Assembly (NCBI GenBank): GCA_012656075.1
Contig: JAAKBF010000027.1
Coordinates: 248,001-312,000 of the forward strand
DNA from: Phytophthora hibernalis
Taxonomy: Eukaryota > Oomycota > Peronosporomycetes > Peronosporales > Peronosporaceae
Length of the DNA stretch: 64,000 nt
Direction: 5' to 3'
Part shown: positions 23,335-34,084 of the stretch, one piece after another
Numbering within the stretch: the stretch's first letter is position 1
Layout of the letters: each line of letters opens with the position of its first letter
Translations under genes and position numbers: made by a program
Notes under the pieces: model-generated
Database searches by the model: none
Seen by the model: only the letters and a program-made list of their open reading frames with translations
Told to the model about the DNA's origin: nothing

Positions 23335-23497
23335 GTTCGAGTCCGACCTGGGTGTTCAAACTGACAATTATAACTGCGGCATCTACGTTCTACTGGGCTT
23401 TGAGATGTTTTGTGGAACCGAACCACTTGGCCAGTTGGATAAGAAGACACTACAGTGCCTGAGGCACCGCTATCTGTGTATGTGCATGGATAAATAG
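23335..23497 (+). pseudogene. C48 (Ulp1-like) protease C-terminal fragment fused to RT
   Basis: The ORF 23078-23497 runs from RT directly into VQTDNYNCGIYVLLGFEMF, the Gln and Cys end of a C48 protease catalytic domain. The remaining 40 residues also fit that family. The His and Asp half is absent. This is an in-frame chimera made by recombination between two mobile-element genes. Confidence 0.65.
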
Positions 23498-23963
23498 GCT
23501 AGCTATGGTATGATAGCTCAGATTAGCATAAGCAGTAAGCATTAATCTCATCTTCATTCTTCTTTGCATGGGTTCATCTTTTCTAAGCTAAATTTTGCAT
23601 CATGTGGGCGCTTTGAACACATTAAAATACTAGTGTGTGGTGCTCTCCTCGGAGGATTCCTCGAGGACAATGAGGGCTGTACATTGTGCAGACTAAGATG
23701 GCCTTTATATGAAACTGCGACACTCGTGCTGAAGCGATGAGTACTGAGTACATTCGGCTATATGTATACTATATCGGACTGGCTCCTCCTGGTTGGGACC
23801 CAGTTGGGGAGCGACTGGGGAGCGACTGGGGAGCCGATGGGTCCCACATGGTCACGGCTGGGCATGACTGGGCATGGTTGGGTGCAGGTGCCTCGTCACA
23901 TTTTTTAAGTTGGGTACAGCAACACGTGCCATTAATATTATTGTATTACACGTGGTTCGCATA
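23498..23963. other. Non-coding spacer
   Basis: No gene seen. Contains a short direct repeat (GGGGAGCGACT twice at about 23810-23830, with GACTGGGCATG words after it) and ends at the TA target site of the Tc1 element. Confidence 0.4.
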
Positions 23964-25421
23964 CACTCCGGGCTAAAAGTATACGAACACCCATACTTTT
24001 GCTAATAACTCAGCTTCTAGAACGAGTTGAGCGATGTTCTTTGGATATATTATGTGGAATACAGTACGAATCAATCGTTATGGGTTAACATTGCGGATTT
24101 CAGCGTTTGCGGGGTAGCCATTTACAAAAACCGTTTTGGCAGGTGGCCAAAATATACGAACTCTTCCACCCCATACAAATTCCTATATTAAAATTAATTA
24201 ATTTGCTGTTGATGGGATTTTGAATGACTAGTGGCTAGACTGTCGACCGCGCTGCGACGTGTAGCTCGCGGGCGTCGGTGTTCAATTTCGTTCATTCCTC
24301 AAAGTGATGGGAGGGGAACAATGTTCACTGACGAAGAGAAGGATTCAAGGGCTTAGCGAAGGTGGAGTGGGGGTCCGCGCCATCGACAACAAAACACATC
24401 GCTCGCCAGACGCAGTGATGCGTGTTCTCCGGCGCGTGAAGAACCCTCGACGAGAGGGGGACTTGGAGAACACGTTGCAGCTATCAGCCGCCCATAAGGC
24501 TGCCAGGGTGGAGTGGGCCAAGACGATGGTCGTTCGGCCAAGCGACTGGGCACAGATCGTCTTCTCTGATGAGAAGAAGTGGAACCTGGATGGACCTGAC
24601 GGTCTTCGGTTCTACTGGAGAGATTTGCGACAGCCGCCGCACCAAACGAACAGGCGTCAAATGGGTGGTGGTTCGGTGATGGTGGGGGGGTAGTGCCACT
24701 GGTAAAACCGATCTGGCTGTGCTCGTGGGAGGCAAGCGTCGCATCACTACGTGTACACAGTGTCGGAGTATCTGCTCCCCTTCGCTCATCTGCACTACGT
24801 TGTTGATTATGTCTTCCAACAAGATAACGCCGCGATCTACACGTCACGGGAGACAAGAGCATTTTTCGAGGAGCAGGGCGTGAAGGTGATGAGTTGGCCT
24901 GCACGTTCACCCGACCTCAATCCTATTGAAAACCTCTGGGCGATCATGTCCCGAGACGTTTACCGCGACGGGATGCAGTATGACAGCGTGGCCTCGCTTA
25001 CGAAGGCACTGTACACCGCCTCGGACAACATTTCGGAGGAGACAATGTCGACACAGATCAACTCCATGCCTCGTAGGTGCGTCGAAGTCATCGAGAGGAA
25101 GGGCAACAAGACCCACTACTGATTACCATAATTCCTGTACCCATCACTTAATATAGGAATTTGTATTGGATACTAGTCAGCGTTTGTGTTCGTATATTTT
25201 GGCCACCTGCCAAAACGGTTTTTTTAATGTGAGCTACCCCGCAAACGCTGAAATCCGCATGTTTACCACAAACGCTGAAATCCGCATGTTTACCGCAAAC
25301 GCTGAAATCCGCATGTTAACCTATACCGATTGATTCGTACCGTATTCCACATAATATATCCCATCTAGAAGCCGAGTTATTACCAAAAGTAAGGGTGTTC
25401 GTATACTTTTGGCCCGGAGTG
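23964..25421 (+). mobile_element. Tc1-like transposon, 1458 bp, TA target duplication
   Basis: The ends read CACTCCGGGCTAAAAGTATA on the left and CACTCCGGGCCAAAAGTATA in reverse complement on the right, each flanked by TA (23962-23963 and 25422-25423). The inverted repeats are long, about 200-250 bp. The right arm carries three tandem copies of a 27-bp unit (CGCAAACGCTGAAATCCGCA, about 25230-25320), where the left arm has one. A disrupted transposase lies inside. Confidence 0.92.
24304..25122 (+). pseudogene. Tc1-like transposase (DD34E), frameshifted
   Basis: First catalytic Asp in VFSDEKKWNLDG. After a frame break at the G-run at 24685-24692 the gene continues with VFQQDNAAIYTS (second Asp) and SPDLNPIENLW (Glu). 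The spacing between the second Asp and the Glu is 34 residues, as in Tc1. The N-terminal paired-like HTH is shortened: only RRIQGLSEGGVGVRAID is recognisable. With the frameshift it cannot be made as one protein. Confidence 0.88.
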
Positions 25422-25423
25422 TA

Positions 25424-26111
25424 ATCGGTAATATAAACAATTTTAGAGGAACAATACAATAATCATAATTTGCTTCCATTAATGTACATGTAGTGGAAAA
25501 CGCGGTGCTAGTACATGTACCGGTAGTACCACCAGTCGAAGTATCTGTCGCGTTGACCACACTGTATCCATGTTGGCTGGAATCATGTCGTATCCGGTTG
25601 TATCGAAGACCATTGAAATCTACATCTCAAGAAGACTCAAGAAGACGCAGTCAGGCATCGGCACAAATAACAGTCGCCGTTGTAGGCACGACGAACTCGT
25701 AGGCGGTGGGGAAGGAATTGTGTCGAGTCGTCGAGCATCTTAGTCTTGTCCTCATTGGTAGCTGACACATTTCAAAGCGACCTGCAAGTAGGCGTCCTTC
25801 AATACCTGGTCCTGATGAGATGCCAGGGAGTCACTTGACGCAAAACGTGTCCAAATAGTCAGCGGTACAGTATGTATCCATCTATTGGATACTCAGCCGA
25901 CGTCCAATCCAACTAATGTGTAGACCAACGTTCCTGAAACCTTTGGCGCATCAAACTTGCCGTTGAATTCCTATGATTCCTTGATTACTGCAGTGGGCCA
26001 GAGAGCACGGTTTGGTGACCAACCGACCAGTAGATCCGGCGGCTCTGACTCTGCCGTGAGACTGTAGCTGAAGGCAACTTCAACGTGATCATCATCGAGA
26101 CGTCCGCCCGT
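25424..26111. other. Non-coding, with TACATGTA/ACCGGTA motifs
   Basis: No gene recognised. At 25483-25525 there are two TACATG words and ACCGGTAG within 45 bp, similar to the motif clusters at 36.0-36.6 kb. Confidence 0.4.
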
Positions 26112-26350
26112 CGAAAACCCGGACAGGCTAAGGAGGGCCATTTGCGGGCAAGGCCATTTTCATAGACAGGCACCAATTCAGCATAGAGACGACTTGTTCT
26201 GACCACCATAATACGTCAGCATTCAAAATTCAATATCAAATCTGGGCGTTCCCGTCCCAGAATGCCGTTCCCGCTACGGAGGCCCATACAAAAACCTACA
26301 TGTTTGGAAACGTTCCCGTCCCAAGGTAGCGTTCCCGCTTCACTTTCGAA

Positions 26351-27179
26351 ATGGCGTCCAACCCGATAAGCAGTCTTCCCCTCGGGGCTACCAGGTGTTT
26401 GACCTGGGTCTATCCGACAGCATAATTACATCCCTGCTCAATGAGGCAAAATCTCTGACCTACAAGTCTGTCTTCGAGAAGGTTGGCGGTAACGACGACG
26501 ACGAGTTCCGAGCCCAATCTAGGGTCACGGCGTCTGGTGCTGTTACAGAACTGCAATGCGCGCTTCTCGACAGCACAAACTGCATCAACTCGGCATGGAT
26601 TCCTCGTGAATTCTCTTACATGCGATCACTTCCAGGCGGTAGAGAGCAGGAGTCGCATCAAGATTATCCGCCGGGGGTTCTCAAGGCCCAAGCTCGCAAA
26701 GGGCGTATTCCAGCCAGCATGATCTTCGCCTTCCAAGGAACACGCAGCTGAAGGTATTCAGTGGTTGCTTTGAGTCAAGGAACGACTCCGAGGCTCGGGT
26801 GGTGAAGATCCCTGTCGGATTTTGTGTTATCTTTCGAGGTGATTTGATTCACAACGGTGTCGCCTACGACGCCATCAACCATCGCATACATTGCTACCTC
26901 GCGTTTGAGGGCATGCGCTGGGAACCGGACGTTGTGTCTAGCGTGCTCCGTAAGACGTACGCCTGTCAGTTCTGCGGTCTCAAGATGTATGAGAGCGACA
27001 AGATGCGCAAGCACCGCTGGCTTTGCGTCAAGAATCCAAGCAGTGGCAAGAACAAGGAGAAACGGAAGCGTGAAAACGATCCACTACCAGTAGGAAAGCT
27101 GGTGTGCTGTGTCTGCGAACGCGGGTACACTAACCGCAGCTCCTATCGAACACACATTTCGCGCCCGCATAAGATGTAG
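26351..27179 (+). CDS. 2OG-Fe(II) dioxygenase-like protein with C-terminal zinc fingers (MULE passenger)
   Basis: The 26395-26751 frame contains GREQESHQDYPPG, an H-x-D iron motif. After a one-base shift near 26735 the frame continues through VVKIPVGFCVIFRGDLIHNG (distal His) to NHRIHCYLAF (candidate 2-oxoglutarate-binding Arg). This is the order expected of a double-stranded beta-helix dioxygenase. The C-terminal 80 residues have two Cys/His fingers: CQFCGLKMYESDKMRKHRWLC, a C2H2/C2HC type with 21 residues split here as CQFC and HRWLC, and then CCVCERGYTNRSSYRTHISRPH. Substrate unknown. DNA-modifying TET/JBP enzymes of the same fold ride on other eukaryotic transposons. Start uncertain: the ATG at 26351 needs a frame correction. 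Confidence 0.6.
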
Positions 27180-27322
27180 CTTGCGTAGAAGGCCAAGCAG
27201 AGATTAGTCATAATCAAAGATAAAAATACGGTTGGACACCTAAATGATCAATGTTGATGTTGAAGTTGAAATCAGATTATGTATATTTAATTAAAGACTA
27301 CGAAATGACGCATACTCAGTTT

Positions 27323-29499
27323 CTAAACTCTCCAACCAGCGTATCCCCACGCCTGAGGAGGAGCAAAGCGTTCTTGGAAGGCTAGACTTTCAGGGTTACT
27401 TGACGAAAGCACCTCGCTTGCCGGTGGTAGCACAACTATATTGGCGGAGGAGATGTTCGCCTGTACCGATGGAGGGATTGCGGGGTGGTTCAGATCAACT
27501 CGCTCGCTGAACGTCGGTTCTCGCCGAGTACCGTTCACTCCGCCATTCACTCGGTGGGGTGCTGGACGCGTCCACGCTCGGGACGCGGCTGAGATATGAG
27601 CTGGCTCAAGCACTCTTCGAAGTCCGCGTTCGCTAGTGAACCGGTCAATCCACCAGTGCTTGGCGTAGTTGTCTGGCTGTAATCGTAGCCTTCCATTTGA
27701 CTCGATGATAGCGATAAGATCGTGGAGACAGGGTCTGCCGTACACGGCGCGATAAACACCGGAGCACACATCCCGTTGCACCCGAGCGTGTACAATCTTT
27801 GACGCGTCGTACCACAGCGCTTCTGTTGCCGTGAGGGCGTACAAACTGATCACACGGACTACCGCTGAATAGCGACTTGGTTGAAGTGCAAATGGCGTGA
27901 TAACAGCATTGCGCGATGAGAGTAACTGAGTGTCAGATGCGGCTCCATGCCACCAGGGTAATAGGCTCTTGAAGACCGTGTAAAGATCACCACAACTTGT
28001 TCGAATCCATGTCTTGCACTTTGAAAGCGTGCCCTCCACGATAGACGTGTCGCGGACACCGAAGTGCGGATAGCTATCTGTCCACGCTTTGACAATTCGC
28101 TCTTTGTACTTCCACCAATTCGCGTTAAGGTAGGCAGTTAAGGATGTACTCAAATTCTTGAGATCGCCACACCGGACCTCAAAATCTGACTCCGTCGGTG
28201 ACTCAACAGCACTATAGAACGCAGCCATGAACGCGTCGGTTTGCCAAGTATTTTCCTTGCTGTACGAGCCGGTAACTGGGTTTACCACGGAGATTTGACC
28301 AAGTTCTTTGCGTGTCATGGCTTCGACATTCTTGTTCATATGCCATCGGCATACCATGGATGATATGCCAACAAAACTGCGATCAGCGGCGTTCATGCAC
28401 GCCAGCTCCCGGTCCGTTAGAATAACCCCGGGCATTTCCACATCGAACTCAATCATAAAGAGGCGCAGCATGTTCATTTCCCACACGTAATCCTCCTCCT
28501 TTTCACCAGGTAGCCAACACTGAGCAACAGGGAGGGCAGTGTTGAACCCTGTCACAGCAATGACGTTCAGTAATGGAAGCTTGTATTTGTTGGTCTTGTA
28601 TGTACAGTCCATTACAAGAACGTCGTAGTGTCGGCGATACAAAGCTGCTGTTGCTGGATGCGCCCAAAACAGGTAGCGTAGCCTGGTTGATCGAGTAGCG
28701 GAAAAAATCCACGACTCGTGAGATTGGCGAACAGGGCTGCTATGACAGTTTGGGTAGATATCTCCCGGCGCCGGACTGCGTTCTTCGTGTTGGCAATGTC
28801 CTTCGGCGTGACGAACGAGTTTGGGTCGGCTTGGATAAGCGTAGCGCGGATGCTCGCCACAGACACGCCCGCAGCAGTCTGTGCCTCAACCAATGCTTGC
28901 ACGGAATCACTCACCCCGAACGTCATCGTTACCGCCGCACGCTGACGATGGCACGCATGGACGCGAGCGTCCTCTGACGCCGGGTGGTTGTGGAAAGCAC
29001 TACCGTTGCGCGTGTGGACAACTTCCCATGGGCCGTGAGGTTCGTCCTTGGAAACTGCCCTGACGACGATCTTCATCTTGCATCCCATTCTCTTGGAGCC
29101 ACGCATAGTGCGCACGCGGTCCTGGCTGGCGAGGTGTTGTGTTTGCTTCAGCGCGGCAGAGCGGTGACATTCTAAGCCTCGTTTCCAAACAGTAGTCTTC
29201 GATTCGTCAGTGTAGAAAGCTCGACGTTTTGTTAGGTTGAAGTTATGCTCTCTCGTCCAATGATGGAGAGAAGCAAGAGCCTCGTCCTCTGACGGATACG
29301 CTTTCGCCGGAGGAGGGGGATCGTAAATTCCGCTGAAAGTGACGCAGAGTCGAACTCGGAGATGCTGGTGTGGTCTTCCATACTGAGAATGAGAAGTTGA
29401 GAGGTGAAGGTGCTGGTAGTTTGCGGTGTTGGGCTCAAATGCGAGAGTGGCCAGCTGAGAACAAAAGTTGAGAGTGGTTGAGCGTGATAGAAATGCCAC
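27323..29499 (-). CDS. MULE transposase with FAR1/WRKY-GCM1-type zinc domain (one frameshift)
   Basis: Two overlapping ORFs (29499-28612 and 28642-27323) in different frames form one protein of about 720 residues. The N-terminal part has the FAR1-like DNA-binding domain: WTREHNFNLTKRRAF, Cys in LECHRS and MGCKMKI, then FHNHPAS. The C-terminal part has the MULE DDE core: MDCTYKTNKYKLPLL with the first Asp, PGVILTDRELACMNA with the second, and VCRWHMNKNV after it. A single base shift at about 28625 separates them. Target-site duplication and inverted repeats are intact, so the element moved fairly recently. Confidence 0.85.
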
Positions 29500-29965
29500 G
29501 AGAATAGCTATCCCGTAAATCTACCACCAATCATTCAGTTTTAAAAGATGTGGGGGTCTGTAGCCTCCAAATTCAGGCTTTGACAAGATTTCGACTGTAG
29601 CGGGAACGGCATAATGGGACGGGAACGGGTGGTGCCGTTTGTACAATTGTCGATTTTACTTTTACTGCCTGTCTAAATGGCCCTCCTTAGCCAGTCCCCG
29701 AAAACCCAGCCTCAAATTGGTCTTCCTGTAGCCAAATATTACGCTAGGTCTGCATCCGTCAGAGAACAAACGTACGAGTCTTGAGCGTCGCCACAGAAAA
29801 CACATCATTCGTTCGCAGTTGAAGCTGCAGTTGAAATTAGAGACGCTGTTCCTCCGGAATGCTCTAACTCGCGTTGTTTTAGCTAAATTCGTCGCAGCCC
29901 ATCCCTTTCCGTCTGTCGTGCCTCTTCCTCGCTCGCCACTTCCCAAAAAGCTGCGCAGGGATCAA

Positions 29966-30790
29966 ATGGCCAACAACCCGGTGGAGGACGACGCGCTGCT
30001 GCTGGAGCGCCAGCGCACGGCGCTGCTGGAGGCGGAGGTCAAGTCGCTGCGCCTGTCGCTCGTGGCGCTGGGCGAGTCGACGGAGTTCGAGGAGGAGCGC
30101 ATGACGAACCGCCTCATGAAGCGCCTACACGACGTGAAGAGCGAGAAGGAGAAGCTGGCGCTCGAGGTGGAGCGCGAGGAGGAGCTGCTGACCAACAATC
30201 TGCAGAAGAAGCTCAACCAGTTGCGCAAGGAGAAGGTGGACCTGGAGAACAAGCTCGAGCACGAGCAGGAGTACATTGTGAACCGCCTCTCGAAGCAGCT
30301 CGAGGCCGCACGCGCCGAGAAGGAGCGACTGCTGCTGGAGCTGCAGAACGAGGACAATGGCGTGCGTAAGGCGCTCGAGTCGCAGGTGGCCAAGATTCTG
30401 CACGAGAAGGTGCACCTGGAGAACGAGCTGGAGCAGGAGCAGGAGTTCCTGGTCAACCGCCTGCAGAAGCAGCTCACGGGCCTGCAGAGCGAACGCCGCC
30501 GCATGGAGAAGAAACTTGCCAAGGACAACGTGGCGCTGCTGGACCAAATGCAGCTCAAGGTGGACGCGCTCAAACTCGAGTGCGGAGACAACGCCAACGC
30601 CTTCGCTGACGGTGTGGGTCAGATCCTGGCTAAGGCCAGGGATCAGCAGGCCAAGAAGGCGCAGGACGCTGCTGTCAAGACCACCAAGGACGACATCAAC
30701 ATCATGGCCTGGGCCGCGTCCTCCGGCTACAAGCCGCAGCTCACGCCCGAAGGCCTCGTCTACCAGCACATCCGCCGCGGCACCATGTGA
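29966..30790 (+). CDS. CCDC6-like coiled-coil protein
   Basis: 274-residue coiled coil built of repeats of the type EEELLTNNLQKKLNQL, HEQEYIVNRLSKQL and EQEFLVNRLQKQL. This heptad signature belongs to the CCDC6 family (DUF2046), conserved from protists to animals. The short C-terminal tail NIMAWAASSGYKPQ is outside the coil. The frame is open from 29819, but the Met at 29966 (MANNPVEDD) begins the conserved part and follows a plausible 5' leader. A TCATTCG initiator-like word lies at 29806. Intact ORF with strong GC third positions, so a real host gene. Confidence 0.75.
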   Translation: MANNPVEDDALLLERQRTALLEAEVKSLRLSLVALGESTEFEEERMTNRLMKRLHDVKSEKEKLALEVEREEELLTNNLQKKLNQLRKEKVDLENKLEHEQEYIVNRLSKQLEAARAEKERLLLELQNEDNGVRKALESQVAKILHEKVHLENELEQEQEFLVNRLQKQLTGLQSERRRMEKKLAKDNVALLDQMQLKVDALKLECGDNANAFADGVGQILAKARDQQAKKAQDAAVKTTKDDINIMAWAASSGYKPQLTPEGLVYQHIRRGTM

Positions 30791-31258
30791 GAGGAGTGAC
30801 TGATGGAGGACGACTTTCATCTCTTCTTCGCTCTGCTGATCTCGGGTGGTGGATGGCTACGGACTTTGCTTTTTCCTTTTCAGTTGCTCTCGTTGCATAT
30901 GCGTTACGTCCGTTCGCAGACATTGAGATAAGACGAAGAAGCCACCGGCACCAAGACAAGACAAACAAGTTGATACGGAAAAAGAAGAGCGAATCCAAGC
31001 GCGCAAAAGGAGACACATGAAAAGAGCCGAGAAGAACGAGAAGGAGGAGAAGACGCAAAGGAGAGCAGAAACCAATTAATCTTGTATCATACCGACGCTT
31101 CATTTGAAAGTCTGGACTGCACTACCAGATTCCGGTTCATCTCCTATGGATGATGTTGTTGACTCATGATCTTTGTTTCAACTTTTCTATTATTCAGTTG
31201 GCGAAATAAATGATGAACACCTAATATAGACGAGCCTACCAAAACTGTGTAAGCTTGC
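30791..31258. other. 3' flanks of two convergent host genes
   Basis: Convergent tail region between the CCDC6-like and DnaJ genes. An A/G-rich stretch lies at about 30930-31075. No gene supported. Confidence 0.4.
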
Positions 31259-32325
31259 TTACAGTGCCTGGCGCACCATGGTCTTCTGCGCCTCCGTGAG
31301 TTTGGTGGGGAACTGCACGTCGAACTCCACCACGAGATTGCCGCGTTGCGACGGTCTCTTCTGCAGTGGCATTCCCTCGCCAGCAATCACCATCTGCGTC
31401 CCTGGTGCGACGACGCCTCCCAGCGGGACGGGCACCTCCCGTCCGTCCAGCGTCTTGATGGTCAACGTGCCGCTGCCCAGCAGTGCATCTCGCAGCGACA
31501 GCTTGGCGCGGTACAACAGGTTGTCGCCGTCGCGCGTGAACTTGTTGTGCGGCTTCTGCTTGATGACGAACACGACGTCTTGCGCTGGTCGGCCTGCAAG
31601 CGCATCGCCCTGGCCCTCGAACGTCACTTTGGTGCCGTCCTTCCAGCCAGGCTTGACGTCGATTTCGAGGATCTTCTGCTCCTCGCGCACTTGGTTCGAG
31701 CTCGGGTCGTGCACCTTGCGCGTGATCTTAAGCTTCTTGGTGCAGCCTGTGTAGAGCTGCTCCAGCGATACCTCCAGCTCACTCTTGAGCTGCTGCGGCG
31801 GTCTCTGTTGACCAAAGGGTCGCGGCCGCCAAAGCCGCCGCTCCGCATGCCGCCGCTGCGCATGCCGCCAAAGCCCATGTCGCCGAACATGGAGGCCATG
31901 GGGTCGCGGCCCTCGGCCTCGTGCAGGTTGGACGTCCCGAAGAACTGCTCAAAGATCTTGGACGGGTCTGTCGAGTGGAATGAGAAGCTGCTGCCTGCCG
32001 GGAAGCCGCCGCTGGACGTCGTGTACGTGAAGCCTCCGGGCATGCCGCCCATGCCTCCGGGCACGCCTCCCTCTGGGCCTTCGGGACCTGCTGGTTGACC
32101 CTTGAGCCCTTCCTCGCCGTACATGTCGTAGATCTCGCGCTTCTTCTTGTCGCTCAGTACCTCGTAGGCCTCTCCGATCTCCTGGAACTTCTCCTGCGCG
32201 CCTTCCGGGTCGTTCGGGTTCTTGTCCGGGTGCCACTTGAGCGCCAGCTTGCGGTACGCCTTGCGCAGCTCATCGTCGGTGGCGCCCTTGGCCACGTTCA
32301 GGACAGCGTAGTAGTCTTTGCCCAT
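31259..32325 (-). CDS. DnaJ (Hsp40) type II co-chaperone, DNAJB1/Sis1-like, one frameshift
   Basis: J domain at the N-terminus (MGKDYYAVL to about residue 70) with the HPD motif in WHPDKNPND, which stimulates Hsp70 ATPase. Then a Gly/Phe-Met-rich linker (GGMRSGGMRSGGFGG), followed by the C-terminal peptide-binding beta domains (GCTKKLKITR, ILEIDVKPGWKDGT and GNLVVEFDVQFP). There is no Cys-rich zinc domain, so it is type II. The frame changes by one base near 31805, between PLVNRD and the PPQQLKSELEVSL segment. The match on both sides is strong, so this may be a sequence error. Start set at MGKDYY rather than the upstream Met at 32358. Confidence 0.88.
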
Positions 32326-33148
32326 TATTGTTTGTTTTCTCTGTGTAATGTCGTTCACTGCGCAAATTCAATTGTGAGACCTACATGTACATTGAAGTGG
32401 CTGTCTCGGTCTCGGATGTCGCGATTTCGGTCGCGAATATTCGAGAAAACACGCGAATGTTCGAGTCAAGATCGTTCGTGATTGGGCTGTCGAGCAAACA
32501 TATTTGCGACATTATTGCAATACATACCGGTACTACCACGAAGCTAGGCGCTTGACGAAGACGCTCGCCGCTGGTTCTCATGCTTGCGGAGCATTGTGAT
32601 CAGGACATTTTCTCGCTTTTTGCGGTTCATACGGTAGTTGGAGCTTGGACGCGGGTCTCGAATCGGTAGCAGCATTCGGAACGATTCGGATTCGCGGTAA
32701 CTCTTGGCGACGGTATCCGGTAGATCACCGTCGTCACGGGTGCTGCCAAAGCGCGACTGGAGCTTGGCACCTCGCAGCGACTCACTGGGGGCTGGTGTGA
32801 ACAACGGTCAGGTGGATATACGCTTAGACCCCATCCGACACCAATACGCACCTAAAGAACCGCGTCGTCTGCTATCGGCGTCGGTCAACGCCACCAGCTT
32901 TGGACGGCGCATCGCGTCTCGACAGCCCGAACACATTTCCTGCAGCAGCACAAATATCACTCCGAGTGAGGTCTCTATACTAAGACGATCGGGACTACAG
33001 TTAGAACGTACGACTTTTTCCAGTCCGCGGACAAGCTTTGAACAATGACAGACACTACGAAACACAACAAGATCAGTGAATTGCCCCCGATACGATCCAG
33101 AGAGACAAATCAACGTACTTGAGGCTTTCGCGCTCCGTCTTGGACTTC
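32326..33148. other. Intergenic, with one possible small gene
   Basis: The stretch holds the DnaJ promoter side. A minus-strand 86-residue ORF (32804-32544), charged and without low complexity, could be a small gene or a fragment. A 114-residue ORF overlaps on each strand at 32.7-33.15 kb. None is recognisable. TACATGTA occurs at 32383-32390. Confidence 0.3.
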
Positions 33149-33966
33149 TCAATCAGCGAAGCTATCGTCTTCATGCGCTGACACTCGCGTCCGTGGATCG
33201 TAGCGAGGATGTAGTCCCCGCTGCACTAATCGTATCCTGTCGACGTCTAGGCTTGGTGACCCCCGCAGTTCAACGATCCCGCGGATAAACACGTCCACTG
33301 CACCCGGCGCAGCCTGGCAGTACAAGTAGCACAGCGACATGTTGACACGGCGAACCGACTGGTCCGACGTCCGGTCCTCCGTCTCCACCGACTTGATCAA
33401 CTGGAAGCCAAAACGTTGACCGGCCGTGACCATCGTGTCCATGCGCTCGAACCAGCAGAGCTGGTCGATGACCCCGGGATGTGGCCGAACTTCTCCACGA
33501 ACTTGACGCCGAAGAACTCGTGCGGCTTGTCGTCCGAGCGAGTGCGGAAGGTGCGTACGACCCCGCAGTCCAGGACGTCTCCGTACTGGATAGGGGCGTT
33601 CCGCTGCATCTGCTGCGTCGTGTCGGCGTACAGTCCGTCCATGACCTCGTCCAGCGAGCCAGGCAACGTACCGCCCCCGAAGGCGCTCACCATGGTGGTG
33701 CGCAATGCCCCGAAGGACTCCACAGTGCTACAATCATTAGGCAACGAGCGTCGCGTGTTGTAGATGCCGCGCAGCTCCACGCGTTCCGTGTACAGATCGA
33801 TGCCCCGCTCAGACTTGAGCTTGAGCCATTTGCCGGCGTCCACCACGCGACGTCTGCAGCGCACAAAGTCCACGTACTGCAGCGCCGTTTTGGCGATGAT
33901 ACCGTCGCTTGAGGCTACGAAGGCGTGCAGCGACGCCTCTTGCTCCTGCTCCTGCTCATCCGCCAT
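33149..33966 (-). CDS. START-like domain protein, frameshifted
   Basis: The N-terminal ORF (33966-33397) begins MADEQEQEQE and shows features of the START-like lipid-binding proteins expanded in oomycetes, often linked to FYVE fingers: a WLKLKSERGIDLYTERV opening, then a DVLDCGVVRTF and EFFGVKFVEK centre. A one-base change near 33475 leads into 33442-33149, with GFQLIKSVETEDRT and MSLCYLYCQAA. No FYVE finger is seen. The stop at 33149 may be early. Family assignment is by overall pattern, so only moderately sure. Confidence 0.5.
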
Positions 33967-34084
33967 CGGCTAATGAACGCCTACCGGTAGTACATGTAAC
34001 GATCTTACATCAGGTTATTTCATTTCTGGAACGTTTTTAGGCACACATGGCGGCTAGGTGATGTACAAATTGTAGTTTGTAGAC

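Larger units (their letters stand above)
26121..29698. mobile_element. Mutator-like element (MULE) with 9-bp target duplication
   Basis: CGAAAACCC occurs at 26112-26120 and again at 29699-29707, flanking ends GGACAGGCTAAGGAGGGCCA and, inverted, GGGACTGGCTAAGGAGGGCC. A 9-bp duplication is diagnostic of MULEs. A second inverted block, CGTTCCCGTCCCA plus CGTTCCCGCTAC, lies at 26247-26276 and 29597-29627. It is repeated once more at 26310-26341. The two genes are convergent: a passenger on the plus strand and the transposase on the minus strand. Confidence 0.9.

Noticed and set aside
29962..30820. Minus-strand ORFs of 211 and 231 residues
   Set aside because: Antisense shadows of the CCDC6-like coiled coil (Ser- and Leu-rich mirror composition).
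31346..32098. 250-residue plus-strand ORF
   Set aside because: Antisense shadow of the DnaJ gene.
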